DNA from: DYKG01 sp964596185
GTDB lineage: Bacteria; Muiribacteriota; Ozemobacteria; Ozemobacterales; Ozemobacteraceae
Length of the DNA stretch: 64,000 nucleotides
Assembly: GCA_964596185.1 (NCBI GenBank)
Contig: CAZQUE010000001.1
Span: 124,001 to 188,000, forward strand
Direction of reading: 5' to 3'
The translations under genes were made by a program, and so were the position numbers. Numbering within the stretch: position 1 is the stretch's first letter; every line of letters starts with the position of its first letter. Below the pieces are notes generated by a model. That model was not told the origin of the DNA and made no database searches. It was given only the letters and a program-made list of their open reading frames with translations. This document shows, piece after piece, positions 54,034-62,057 of the stretch.

Positions 54034-54061
54034 CTATCGGCACTTTGCCCTACGTAGTTTA
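54034..54061 (-). promoter_or_regulatory. possible sigma-28-type promoter for the 173-residue gene
   Basis: On the minus strand TAAA (54058-54061) is followed after 16 bases by GCCGATAG (54034-54041), 7 of 8 matches to the sigma-28 -10. The usual TAAA-to-GCCGATAA gap is 15, so spacing is one base long. Confidence 0.45.
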
Positions 54062-54078
54062 GGGGTAAAAATTTTTGT

Positions 54079-54109
54079 AAAAAAAACGGTCGGGCATGGT
54101 GGCCCGACC
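54079..54109 (-). terminator. GC-rich hairpin with T tract, terminator of hisS; REP-like
   Basis: GGTCGGGC/GCCCGACC stem (54088-54095 with 54102-54109) followed on the minus strand by an 8-T run (54079-54086). It lies 155 bp after hisS. The loop region CCACCATG resembles the centre of the palindrome at 54141-54163. Confidence 0.75.
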
Positions 54110-54140
54110 TTACAGTGTCTTTGTTAAACAGGTATTCGTA

Positions 54141-54163
54141 GGGGTCGACCACTGTGTCGCCCC
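54141..54163. repeat. REP-like imperfect palindrome
   Basis: GGGG(T)CGAC ... GTCGCCCC with centre CCACTGTG and one bulged base. With the hairpin 32 bp away it forms a pair of similar palindromes in the otherwise empty stretch between hisS and the 173-residue gene. Confidence 0.45.
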
Positions 54164-54263
54164 GCAGGATTTGTTGGCAAATGAATTTATGGATTCTTTG
54201 TGACTCTGCGGCTTGGTGTGATGCAATTGTGAAGCAATTTTATTGCCGGTTAATTGCTTTGAA

Positions 54264-55607
54264 TCAGCCTTTTACAAAAGTGGCCGCTTCGGCCCAGGGC
54301 AGCACCTGCTGCTCACCGCTGGCGAGATTTTTTATGCTGATTTTCTTTTCGGCCGCTTCGCTGGCCCCGAGAATGGCAACCCAGGCTGCGCCGAGCGATT
54401 CAGCGTAGGCGATCTGTTTGCCGAGTTTGGGGGTTTCGGGATAAACCTCGACCTTAAGACCATTCTGGCGAAAAGCCCTGGCAGCGGCCAGAACTTCGCT
54501 GTCGGCAACGTCGTTGAAGTGACAGAGCACCAGTTGCGGGCCAACCGGCAGCTTTGCAAAAAGTCCCTTCTCTTCAAGAATGATTACCAAACGTTCAAAG
54601 CCGATGGAAAAACCCACGGCGGGAATTTCTTTGCCTTTGAACATGCCGATAAGGCCATCGTAACGACCGCCGCCACCGATACTGCCATTGAGCTCGGGTG
54701 AGCGAATCTCAAAAATCGGGCCGGTGTAATAGCCGAGGCCGCGGGCGAGAGTGGCGTCAATAAAATATTTTCCGGCTGCTTCAGTATTGTCGAGCAGGCG
54801 GGTTAACTCTTCGAGTTGGGTCAGATGCTGTCCGGCATCGGCGCCGAGGCAGCGGCCAAGTCTTTCGAGTTCTTCTTTTTCAGAAAGCCCCTCAGGTCTT
54901 TGGATCATTTGCAGGAGCTTTTCGGCAGCATTTTGCTCGATGCCGCGTTCGCTAAGTTCTTTGGCAACGCCTTCGACGCCGATTTTGTCGAGTTTGTCGA
55001 CGGCGACCAGGGTTGTGGCTTCGTTTGCTTCGGCGATGCCTGCCGCGCTGATCAGGCATTTGAGCAGCTGGCGATGATTGATGCTGATGGTGAAATTGTG
55101 AAAACCGAGCTGATTGAAAACTTCAGCTACGGCCGAACAGACTTCGGCTTCGGCAAGCATTGAGGTCGTGCCGGTTATGTCGACATCGCATTGTAAAAAC
55201 TCGCGATAGCGGCCTTTCCCAGGGCGGTCTGCGCGCCATACGGGTTGAATCTGGTAACGTTTGAAAAACTTGGGCAGATCCGGATAGTTGGCGATAACTC
55301 GGGCCAGGGGCACGGTAAGATCGTAGCGCAGGCCCATGTCAGCAAGGTCTTTTTCATCAACTTCGGCATTTTCAAGGGCTCGGGCAAGTTTGTCGCGCCG
55401 ATGTAGAATGCGAAAAAGCAGCTGATCACCTTCGTCGCCGTATTTTCCCAGCAGAGTCGTCAGGTTTTCGATCGAAGGTGTTTCAATCTGGACAAATCCA
55501 TACTTTTCATAAACCTGTTGAATGGTGGTGATGACGAATTTGCGCCGAGCCAGTTCTTCTGGCATGAAGTCGCGCATTCCGCTGGGTGGCTTGGTTGAGA
55601 TGGCCAT
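54264..55607 (-). CDS. hisS: histidyl-tRNA synthetase
   Basis: Class II synthetase charging tRNA-His. The 447 residues show motif 1 near the N-terminus (GMRDFMPEE), RYDLTVPLARV, motif 2 in RYREFLQCDVD, the histidine-specific LGYYTGPIFEI and GGRYDGL, motif 3 GFSIGFERL, and a C-terminal anticodon-binding domain (about 355-447). GAGGAAG precedes the ATG. A 44-codon ORF with its own strong ribosome site ends 6 bp before this start, implying coupled translation. Confidence 0.96.
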   Translation of the reverse strand: MAISTKPPSGMRDFMPEELARRKFVITTIQQVYEKYGFVQIETPSIENLTTLLGKYGDEGDQLLFRILHRRDKLARALENAEVDEKDLADMGLRYDLTVPLARVIANYPDLPKFFKRYQIQPVWRADRPGKGRYREFLQCDVDITGTTSMLAEAEVCSAVAEVFNQLGFHNFTISINHRQLLKCLISAAGIAEANEATTLVAVDKLDKIGVEGVAKELSERGIEQNAAEKLLQMIQRPEGLSEKEELERLGRCLGADAGQHLTQLEELTRLLDNTEAAGKYFIDATLARGLGYYTGPIFEIRSPELNGSIGGGGRYDGLIGMFKGKEIPAVGFSIGFERLVIILEEKGLFAKLPVGPQLVLCHFNDVADSEVLAAARAFRQNGLKVEVYPETPKLGKQIAYAESLGAAWVAILGASEAAEKKISIKNLASGEQQVLPWAEAATFVKG

Positions 55608-55613
55608 TTGCTT

Positions 55614-55748
55614 TTATCTTCCTCTGAGTAGATGTGCTCCCTTTGAACTTCTGAAGCCATTAGTTGATAACAGAGGCGCGGGTAGATTGTCAATATTGCG
55701 ATAGGTGCCGTCAAGGTCGATATTGAACTGGTTAGTGCCGGTATTCAT
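55614..55748 (-). CDS. small leader-like ORF (44 residues) directly upstream of hisS
   Basis: ATG at 55748 has an excellent AGGAGG site 7 nt upstream; the frame runs 44 codons to TAA at 55614-55616, 6 bp before the hisS ATG. The peptide starts MNTGTNQFNIDLDG and ends GAHLLRGR. It has a single histidine, so it is not a classic His-run attenuator leader. The GAGGAAG site of hisS lies inside its last codons. It could be a coupling ORF or a real small protein; no family is recognised. Confidence 0.6.
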   Translation of the reverse strand: MNTGTNQFNIDLDGTYRNIDNLPAPLLSTNGFRSSKGAHLLRGR

Positions 55749-55896
55749 TTCTTTTCCTCCTGAAATACTCTTACCATCTTATATCGGTAAATCAGCAGAA
55801 AAACTTCAGCCTTATCAGTTTGGGTAAAACTCTGAATTATGGGTTTCCTATATAAAAGCTCATTCAATTATTCCCCTGTTTTGTCCAAGCCTCCCG

Positions 55897-55928
55897 CAAA
55901 GCCTCAAAGCCTCAAAGACACAAAGAAT
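55897..55928. repeat. 8-bp tandem repeat, four copies
   Basis: CAAAGCCT, CAAAGCCT, CAAAGACA, CAAAGAAT in tandem, in the 192-bp gap between the PP2C-like gene and the hisS leader ORF. Nothing else was seen in this gap. Confidence 0.7.
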
Positions 55929-55940
55929 AGATCGGGCTCT

Positions 55941-56765
55941 TTATTTGTTCTTTTGTCGCTGGGGCTTCATGGCTGCAAGCAGCTTAAAACCGTCTTTGAG
56001 CTGTGGAAAATGTGGGCTGAGCAGCTTATACATTTTTCTGGCGACAAACAGGCCTAAGATGCTGAAAAATGCTGATATGCCGGCCGGCAGCCACAAAGGA
56101 ATGCTGAATTGCCGGTCGAAATCGGTAAACAAAACGATTTCTTTCGGCTGCCCCGCCGATAGGTCAGATTCTTCAAGCCGAATCGCGACAATGGTGCGGT
56201 CGTCGCCATCATAGCGAATTGCCGCCTCGTTCCAGAAAAACTGCAGTTTTTCCGGAGAAAAGCGATGCTGAAGGTCTTCAAGTAAATTTTTCAGATAATT
56301 GTCTTGCAGGGCTGCGCTGATGCCTTCGGAAACCATGATGAAATGGTCGTCGAGGCAAAAGTCCAGGCTTGTGCTTTTTATGGCCGGCATGGTTAAGTGG
56401 GGTTTTCCGGTAAACTTTTTATTGGCAGCAATCAGACAATTGCCGTGCCATAAAAGGTTGGCTTTGCCTCTATGGATCCAGATGGCGGCAAAGCCATCGA
56501 TGCCGGCCGGGTATTCGGCATTGGTTTCGGCTAATGCGGCCGCAGCAAACTCGGCCAGACGCTCTTGCCCTTCTTCAGCTGAGAAGAGAAATGAGTTTTC
56601 GAGCAGTGACGTGGCAAGGAGCTGCAGCAGAAGACGGGCTGCAGAACTGCCGTCGGCACCCTTTCCGTCGGCAAGCAGGCCCAGACGATTTTTGCGGTCG
56701 AGATGAACGGCATCCTGGTTGTGCTCGCGAATTGTACCAGCCGCTGTCAGCGACGAAATCAACAT
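55941..56765 (-). CDS. PP2C-like phosphatase with C-terminal membrane anchor
   Basis: A protein of 274 residues with a PP2C/PPM fold (about 1-198) and a TM helix (about 224-243) near the C-terminus, so the catalytic part faces the cytoplasm. Motifs: R-x-H-NQD (13-18), LADGKGADG (31-39), VSEG (145-148) where most enzymes have SDG, and DDRTIVAI (188-195) where most have DNxT. One metal-binding Asp is thus Glu; activity is likely but not certain. It starts 3 bp after the long GspE-type gene. It might reverse kinase signals in pilus control or serve the STAS protein (inference). Confidence 0.8.
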   Translation of the reverse strand: MLISSLTAAGTIREHNQDAVHLDRKNRLGLLADGKGADGSSAARLLLQLLATSLLENSFLFSAEEGQERLAEFAAAALAETNAEYPAGIDGFAAIWIHRGKANLLWHGNCLIAANKKFTGKPHLTMPAIKSTSLDFCLDDHFIMVSEGISAALQDNYLKNLLEDLQHRFSPEKLQFFWNEAAIRYDGDDRTIVAIRLEESDLSAGQPKEIVLFTDFDRQFSIPLWLPAGISAFFSILGLFVARKMYKLLSPHFPQLKDGFKLLAAMKPQRQKNK

Positions 56766-56768
56766 CGG

Positions 56769-59700
56769 TCAGATTCCAGCCGGGGCCTTATGATCGAGCA
56801 GGCGGTTATGGGTGTTGACCAGCTGTTGAACCTTTTCAACCACGTCGAGCAGACCTTTTGATCGCAATCCGCCGGTGAGTGCGTCGACGAATACCAGTTT
56901 GACTTTCGGGTGGGTCGGCTCAACATAGCCGGTGCTGCGATCATCTCCGAGAACCCAGTAAGTCAGTCGGTCGCAATATGGCACCCAATGGGAAAAATCG
57001 CTGAAATCAGAATAAGCATTGAGCTTGGGAATGACGATCTGCGGCACATATTCGATCTGATTTGCGGCATTGATATAGATGCGTTCGTTTTCAGGAACGA
57101 TCGGAGCTACTTTCAGATTCGGCAGGGTGACTTTGAAGCGGGCTTTGCCGAAATGATTCAGGGCGATTTTTTCGGCAAGTGCTTCCCATTTGACGTTAAT
57201 GTCACGGATTTCCTGAGAATAATTGAACAGCGCTTTCTGAAAAATCTCATTGGTTTTGAGCTCTTCGATGGCATTTTCGAGAGCAAGAAAATGAGAGTGG
57301 TTGAAAAGCGTGCCGAGCATGAAGCCGAGGCCATTGTTGAGGAAATGGCGGCGGGAAATGTGCTGCGCGGCTTTTGCTTCATCGATATGCAGGCGGTCGT
57401 GAATCAGCCATGTGGTAGCCTGCCTTGCAGTTTCGAGGGCATCTGGTGCCTTCCAGAGGTCAGACTGCTCATTGAACTGCCAGGCTTTGAATTTTTGCGG
57501 GTAAGCGTTTTCGATGACCTGGTAGAGATTCTGGTTGAAAAGGTCGAGCAATTTTGACAGGCCGTTCATGTGGAATTCCCGAATGGAAATACGCTTGGGG
57601 ATTTCTTCTATCGGTATGCCGAGCCTTTCTTCAATAAGCCAGATCGTAGCTTTCTGGGCCGTGTCGAAACGGTCTTCCTGGAACCATATAAGTGGCTCTT
57701 CCTCAATGAATTGCCATTGTTTGAAGACATTTGGGAAAACGGCATTAACCAGCTTAAAGCATGAGTCATCGAAGAGTTCGAGCAGTTTGCCCAGGCCATT
57801 GTCTTTAAAAATGTGCCGGTTCAGCATAGCCGGAAGATCGCCGCGACTACAGCCAAGTTTCTCTGACATCAGCCATTCTAGAGCTTCGCGAGCGCAATAG
57901 TTTTTGTCATTATTTTCGAGCCAGTTTTCAATTTCGTTGAACTGCCAGGGTTTGAATTGGCCAGGCAGAACCATTTCGATGAGCTTGAAGCGGCTTTGTC
58001 CGGACCAGAGCCAGACCTGTTCGAGGCCTGCATTGACAAGCAGCTTTTCATTGAATATTTCCGGTAGCTCTTCCGGTTTTTGCAAACGGTTTTTAATCTT
58101 TTCGAGCAGGGCTTTAACGGCTATGGCCGACCAGGTTGCCGCGATTTCATCATTGGCAAAGATAAAGTCGGGAAGATAGCCGCCTTTTTCCTGGATTAGA
58201 TGAATGATGTCGACGATATCGGTTTCGCTCATTTCTTCGGGGGCCGCGCCGAAAAAGTTTTTGAATCCTTCGCTTGTTCTGGTTAGACCCTGCATTTGCA
58301 GCAGTTCTCTAATCTGCAGAACGGGCAGATGCATTCTTTCGGCGAGCTTTTCGTCACTGAAAAACAGATATTCTTTTTCGAGGGAAGCAATGATGGTCTT
58401 TATTACCGGATCATTGGGATCGATAACCGGGGCACTCCGCTGGGCGCGAATCGGCTCTGACTGTGGCATGGTTGAGCCCATTGCCGCAGATTGGGGCATG
58501 GCCACCGGCACTACCATGCTGGGATTGCCGGTAAAAACTCCCGGAAGACTGATTCTTTTTTCTTCTTCATCGGAAGGAGTTACATAAACGACTTCTTCAA
58601 GAGTCGATTCTCCGACGATGGCCCGTTCAATGGCCATTTCTCTCAGAGTTCTCATGCCTTCCAGGCGTGCGATACGTTTTATTGCCATTTCGGTGCCGCC
58701 TTCCATGATAATGTCCTTGAGAGAGGCGGTCATTACCATGGTTTCGTAGACGCCGATTCGGCCAAAGGTGCCGGTTTGATTGCATTCTTTGCAGCCGGCG
58801 CCATGATAGAACTTGTTGCCGATCAGCTTGCCTGGTGAAAGATTGAGTCGCTGAATGATACTGTGGCTCGGTTTGTATTCGGTTTTGCAGCTTGGGCAGA
58901 TGCGGTGCAGCAGTTTCTGGGCCACTACTGCTCTGACGGCAGCTGTGACCAGATAAGCCGGAACACCCATGTTGATCAATCGGTTGATGCTGGCCGGGGC
59001 ATTGTTTGTGTGAAGGGTCGACAAAACCTTGTGGCCGGTAAGAGAGGCTCTGAAGGCAATTTCAGCCGTTTCCAGATCGCGGACTTCGCCGACGAGAATG
59101 ATGTCGGGATCCTGGCGCAGGGCAGAACGCAGGCCGCTGGCAAAATCAAGGCCGATTTTGTCGTTTATCTGAACCTGGGTGATGCCGTTGATTCGGTATT
59201 CTACCGGGTTTTCAATGGTGAAAATATTGATTTCGGTGCTGTTGAAATACTTCAGCATGCCGAACAGGGTTGTGGTTTTACCCGCGCCGGTCGGTCCGGT
59301 AACCAGAATCAGACCGTATGGTTCGTCGAGAGCGGCTTTGAGTCGAGACAGATCATCGTCGAAAAAGCCAAGATTGTCGAGGTCGTATTTTGCTTCACGC
59401 TGCAAAAGACGCAGAACCGCTTTTTCACCAAGTAAGCTGGGTACGGTGCTGACACGGAAGTCGATTTCCTTATCCTGCATTCTGACCTTGAGACGTCCGT
59501 CCTGTGGCAGTCTTCGCTCGGCAATGTCAAGATGTGAAAGAATCTTGATGCGACTGATCAACGGTGCGAGAAGGCTTTTGGGCCCGGTCATCGCGTCGTG
59601 CAGAATGCCATCAACGCGGAACCTGACCAGAAGAATGTCTTCGCGCGGTTCGACATGAATGTCAGATGCTCTTTTTAGGATTGCCTGTTTAAAAATTGCA

Positions 59701-60257
59701 TTTAAAAACTGAACGACCGCTCCCTGTTCCGAGGTTTTTCTGACAACTTCAACACCAGCTTCGCCCGGTTCACTGACTTCTGCTTTGCCGTCTTCACCAC
59801 CGACAGAAAAGCCTTCCCAGGAGTAAAGCTGGCGGATTGCCAGTTCTATCTGATTTTTGGGGGCGATCAATACTTCAAGTTTGCATTGAGTAAGAAAGGC
59901 GATCATATCGGTGGCCATGATGTCGAAAGGATCGGCCATGGCAACGGTGAGGCGGTTTCCTTCCTTTTTCATCGGAACCATTTTGTATTGTTTGGCCTGA
60001 TATTCAGGGATAAGCGAAAGAATCTTGGCGTCGACCTTGATGTTGGTCAGATCGATGACCGATACCCCAAGAAATTCAGCCCAGAGGTCGAGAATTTGCT
60101 TCTCAGACATGAAACCAAGTCTGACAATGATATTTTCAAGGCGTTCGAGCGTCTGGGCCTGGATGTTTTTCGCCTTTTCAAGCTGATCTTCAGACAACAG
60201 ACCCTTTTGCAGCATCAGGCTTTCAACTGTTTGTTTGGTTCCTTGAATGTTGTTCAT
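56769..60257 (-). CDS. GspE/PilB-type ATPase with a 580-residue C-terminal extension
   Basis: The protein has 1162 residues; ordinary PilB/GspE have about 560-610. A MshEN-type domain (about 15-150) leads into a complete secretion ATPase: Walker A GPTGAGKT (321-328), ENPVEY, Walker B DPDIILVGEVRD (383-394), TGHKVLSTLHT, and zinc cysteines C454, C457, C489, C492. From about 575 a linker leads to a helical region and three tandem repeats of about 76 residues (758-834, 834-911, 911-985), each with (F/Y)P-x-x-F-K-x-W-Q-F and a later N-G-L-G/S-x-x-L-x-x-L-F. A last domain (about 1040-1162) includes PYCDRLTYWVLGDD. Ribosome site GGAGGAAAG. It lies between the inhibitor-like gene and the PP2C gene in one operon. 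Confidence 0.88.
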   Translation of the reverse strand: MNNIQGTKQTVESLMLQKGLLSEDQLEKAKNIQAQTLERLENIIVRLGFMSEKQILDLWAEFLGVSVIDLTNIKVDAKILSLIPEYQAKQYKMVPMKKEGNRLTVAMADPFDIMATDMIAFLTQCKLEVLIAPKNQIELAIRQLYSWEGFSVGGEDGKAEVSEPGEAGVEVVRKTSEQGAVVQFLNAIFKQAILKRASDIHVEPREDILLVRFRVDGILHDAMTGPKSLLAPLISRIKILSHLDIAERRLPQDGRLKVRMQDKEIDFRVSTVPSLLGEKAVLRLLQREAKYDLDNLGFFDDDLSRLKAALDEPYGLILVTGPTGAGKTTTLFGMLKYFNSTEINIFTIENPVEYRINGITQVQINDKIGLDFASGLRSALRQDPDIILVGEVRDLETAEIAFRASLTGHKVLSTLHTNNAPASINRLINMGVPAYLVTAAVRAVVAQKLLHRICPSCKTEYKPSHSIIQRLNLSPGKLIGNKFYHGAGCKECNQTGTFGRIGVYETMVMTASLKDIIMEGGTEMAIKRIARLEGMRTLREMAIERAIVGESTLEEVVYVTPSDEEEKRISLPGVFTGNPSMVVPVAMPQSAAMGSTMPQSEPIRAQRSAPVIDPNDPVIKTIIASLEKEYLFFSDEKLAERMHLPVLQIRELLQMQGLTRTSEGFKNFFGAAPEEMSETDIVDIIHLIQEKGGYLPDFIFANDEIAATWSAIAVKALLEKIKNRLQKPEELPEIFNEKLLVNAGLEQVWLWSGQSRFKLIEMVLPGQFKPWQFNEIENWLENNDKNYCAREALEWLMSEKLGCSRGDLPAMLNRHIFKDNGLGKLLELFDDSCFKLVNAVFPNVFKQWQFIEEEPLIWFQEDRFDTAQKATIWLIEERLGIPIEEIPKRISIREFHMNGLSKLLDLFNQNLYQVIENAYPQKFKAWQFNEQSDLWKAPDALETARQATTWLIHDRLHIDEAKAAQHISRRHFLNNGLGFMLGTLFNHSHFLALENAIEELKTNEIFQKALFNYSQEIRDINVKWEALAEKIALNHFGKARFKVTLPNLKVAPIVPENERIYINAANQIEYVPQIVIPKLNAYSDFSDFSHWVPYCDRLTYWVLGDDRSTGYVEPTHPKVKLVFVDALTGGLRSKGLLDVVEKVQQLVNTHNRLLDHKAPAGI

Positions 60258-60274
60258 TCTTTCCTCCGGTGACT

Positions 60275-61027
60275 TTATTTAACCTCGATGCGGTATGATC
60301 TGCGCTCGATCGATTCTTCGAATTTCATGGTATCTCGGCGGGCAAAAAGGTGAAAATTCACATGTCCGGTGCGCTTGGCCTTGAAAATAAGGACAAGTTT
60401 GTCGTCATGTTTGCGCAAATCATGAATTGAAATGCGGTTGTCGTTGTATTCATACATTATTTGCCAGTCGAGTTCCTGTATTCCTGAATAGCGGGGCAGT
60501 TCTATTTCGAAAAAACTGTTGAGCCCGACTTTGATTGTTTCGGTTTTCTTGATTTCCGGTGGTAGCAGACGAACTGAAAATGTGTTGGAAACCAGATGCC
60601 GTGGACTGGTCATAACCATGGCATGAATGCGGTAAACTCCCTGCGGCAACGGACTGTTCAGTCGATCTCGCGATTGCCATGACATTTGGTAGGTGATGGG
60701 CTGACCAACCCGCAGTGGTATCGAGTGGGGCGCTTCCTCCCAGCGTAGGCCCTGAGACCATCGATATATCTGGGTGCCGTTATGGAAAACCGCGTAATCC
60801 CAATGCTGACCAGTCGGATAAAAAATATCGACGGTTTTGTCAGTGCGATTGCGAATCTGAATGGTAAAAGTGGCAGTTTCACCGGCGATGATCTCCGGTT
60901 TCTCCGGCCAGGCTTTTATTTCAAGATCGGCAGGGTTGACGAATTCCCATTTTCGCAATTCAGCCTTCGCCTGAGTGGCAAAGATAACGAAAAACAAAAG
61001 AATAAAAACTGTGAATTTTTTCTTCAT
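60275..61027 (-). CDS. exported BsuPI-like plus chagasin-like inhibitor protein
   Basis: Periplasmic or surface protein of 250 residues. A signal peptide (1-22, ending AKA) is followed by a BsuPI-type Ig-like domain (about 40-152) with the family pattern N-x-T/S-D-K-x-V...F-x-x-P-T-G-Q...D-Y-A-V...Y-R-W-S. A second beta domain (about 162-250) resembles chagasin/I42 inhibitors (GLNSFFEIELPRYSG... LVLIFKAKRTGHVNF). BsuPI was described as an intracellular proteinase inhibitor of Bacillus, but most relatives are untested. The ATG at 61027 is chosen for the signal peptide; the ribosome site is weak. It is 17 bp upstream of the long GspE-type gene. Confidence 0.72.
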   Translation of the reverse strand: MKKKFTVFILLFFVIFATQAKAELRKWEFVNPADLEIKAWPEKPEIIAGETATFTIQIRNRTDKTVDIFYPTGQHWDYAVFHNGTQIYRWSQGLRWEEAPHSIPLRVGQPITYQMSWQSRDRLNSPLPQGVYRIHAMVMTSPRHLVSNTFSVRLLPPEIKKTETIKVGLNSFFEIELPRYSGIQELDWQIMYEYNDNRISIHDLRKHDDKLVLIFKAKRTGHVNFHLFARRDTMKFEESIERRSYRIEVK

Positions 61028-61087
61028 GCCTGAATGATACAACACCTGAACCTGTCTGAAAAGAAATTGTCTGCAACTTTGCAATTT

Positions 61088-61936
61088 TTAGACTGTCTGC
61101 CTGGGTGTGCAGGCATAGCAATAGCGACAACCATGCCTGCAAAGATCGTATTTGCCTATGTCACGACTGTACAGGCAGTTGCAATATTTGCGCTGACCTT
61201 TATGCCTGGCTTTAACAAATTCATTCCCGGTAATTTGTTCGACCCAGTTTTGATCGATGCAGCCCGAATTTGGAATTTTGGCTTCGGCAAAGGCCGGGTC
61301 ATTTTCACAACAGCAGCTAAGAGCCAGACTATTCAGTTCGGCAATTTTCTTGAGCTGTTGCAAAAATGGCAGAAAACCCTCCTGTTTTTCGGGGTCGCGC
61401 ATGAAGGTTTGTTTGACTGGCTTCAATCCGCTGATTGTTTTTCGATAGAAATCGAGAAGACTGATCTTGCAGCCGTAAACCAATGGTGAAAGCTGTTCGG
61501 CCAGTCTGGCAAAGTTCTCAATATGCCAGGTAAAACTGAACTTTTCGGAAATTATAATCGGATCATAGCGCCAGATCAGTCTTTGCGGCCCAATCTGGTC
61601 TGCCAGTCGACGCAAAGCTGTTATTGCCTGAACAGGAGCAGGACAGAAAGGTTCAAGCTCTTGACCATAGCCATTGATCGTCATGAAAAAGCCAAAGTCA
61701 ATGTTCAACCTTATCAATTGCTGAATTGACTCTTTGAATGGTTCTGGATTGCGGGTCCAGAAAATGAAGGCGGCAACGTTTGCCGGGCGCAGCGAGACAT
61801 GGCTGATCTGCCTGGGATTGAATGGATTGGCAACCTCACAATCGCCTTTTTCCAGACAATCAAGAAACCAGTCATTGGCAAAAGCCGGTATATCACAGCG
61901 TCTCGACGCGCTGATCAGGTATTTTTCCTCTGGCAT
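61088..61936 (-). CDS. DUF1848-family protein
   Basis: Cytoplasmic protein of 282 residues with the family hallmarks: N-terminal ISASRRCDIPAF, FWTRNP, LIWRYDPI, and a C-terminal cysteine cluster (CNCLYSRDIGKYDLC then CRHGCRYCYA). The cluster suggests an iron-sulfur centre, and the family is often compared with radical-SAM or photolyase-like proteins, but no reaction is established. The ATG at 61936 is preferred over an upstream in-frame start, because a perfect TATAAT lies just 6 bp before it, giving a leaderless mRNA with no ribosome site. Confidence 0.85.
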   Translation of the reverse strand: MPEEKYLISASRRCDIPAFANDWFLDCLEKGDCEVANPFNPRQISHVSLRPANVAAFIFWTRNPEPFKESIQQLIRLNIDFGFFMTINGYGQELEPFCPAPVQAITALRRLADQIGPQRLIWRYDPIIISEKFSFTWHIENFARLAEQLSPLVYGCKISLLDFYRKTISGLKPVKQTFMRDPEKQEGFLPFLQQLKKIAELNSLALSCCCENDPAFAEAKIPNSGCIDQNWVEQITGNEFVKARHKGQRKYCNCLYSRDIGKYDLCRHGCRYCYACTPRQTV

Positions 61937-61942
61937 GGGTCT

Positions 61943-61948
61943 ATTATA
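61943..61948 (-). promoter_or_regulatory. TATAAT -10 box giving a leaderless DUF1848 transcript
   Basis: On the minus strand TATAAT ends 6 bp before the DUF1848 ATG, so transcription should start at or near the A of the start codon. No good -35 is seen at 16-18 bases. Confidence 0.5.
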
Positions 61949-61964
61949 CAACAATTTGCGGCCA

Positions 61965-61993
61965 TTGACAGGCTTGCGATTGGTTCTTATAAT
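61965..61993 (+). promoter_or_regulatory. perfect consensus sigma-70 promoter of the glycine-rich secreted protein
   Basis: TTGACA at 61965-61970, exactly 17 bases, TATAAT at 61988-61993: 12 of 12 consensus bases. The predicted leader is about 58 nt and carries a small CTCTTT/AAAGAG palindrome before the ribosome site. Confidence 0.9.
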
Positions 61994-62057
61994 TGAGAAA
62001 AGTTGTACGCACGCTTGCAAGAAAAGCCTCTTTCAAAGAGAGCGGAGGGAATAAATT

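Noticed and set aside
54110..54263. Possible small gene or RNA between hisS and the 173-residue gene
   Set aside because: No start codon with a ribosome site and no tRNA-like fold seen; only the two palindromes stand out.
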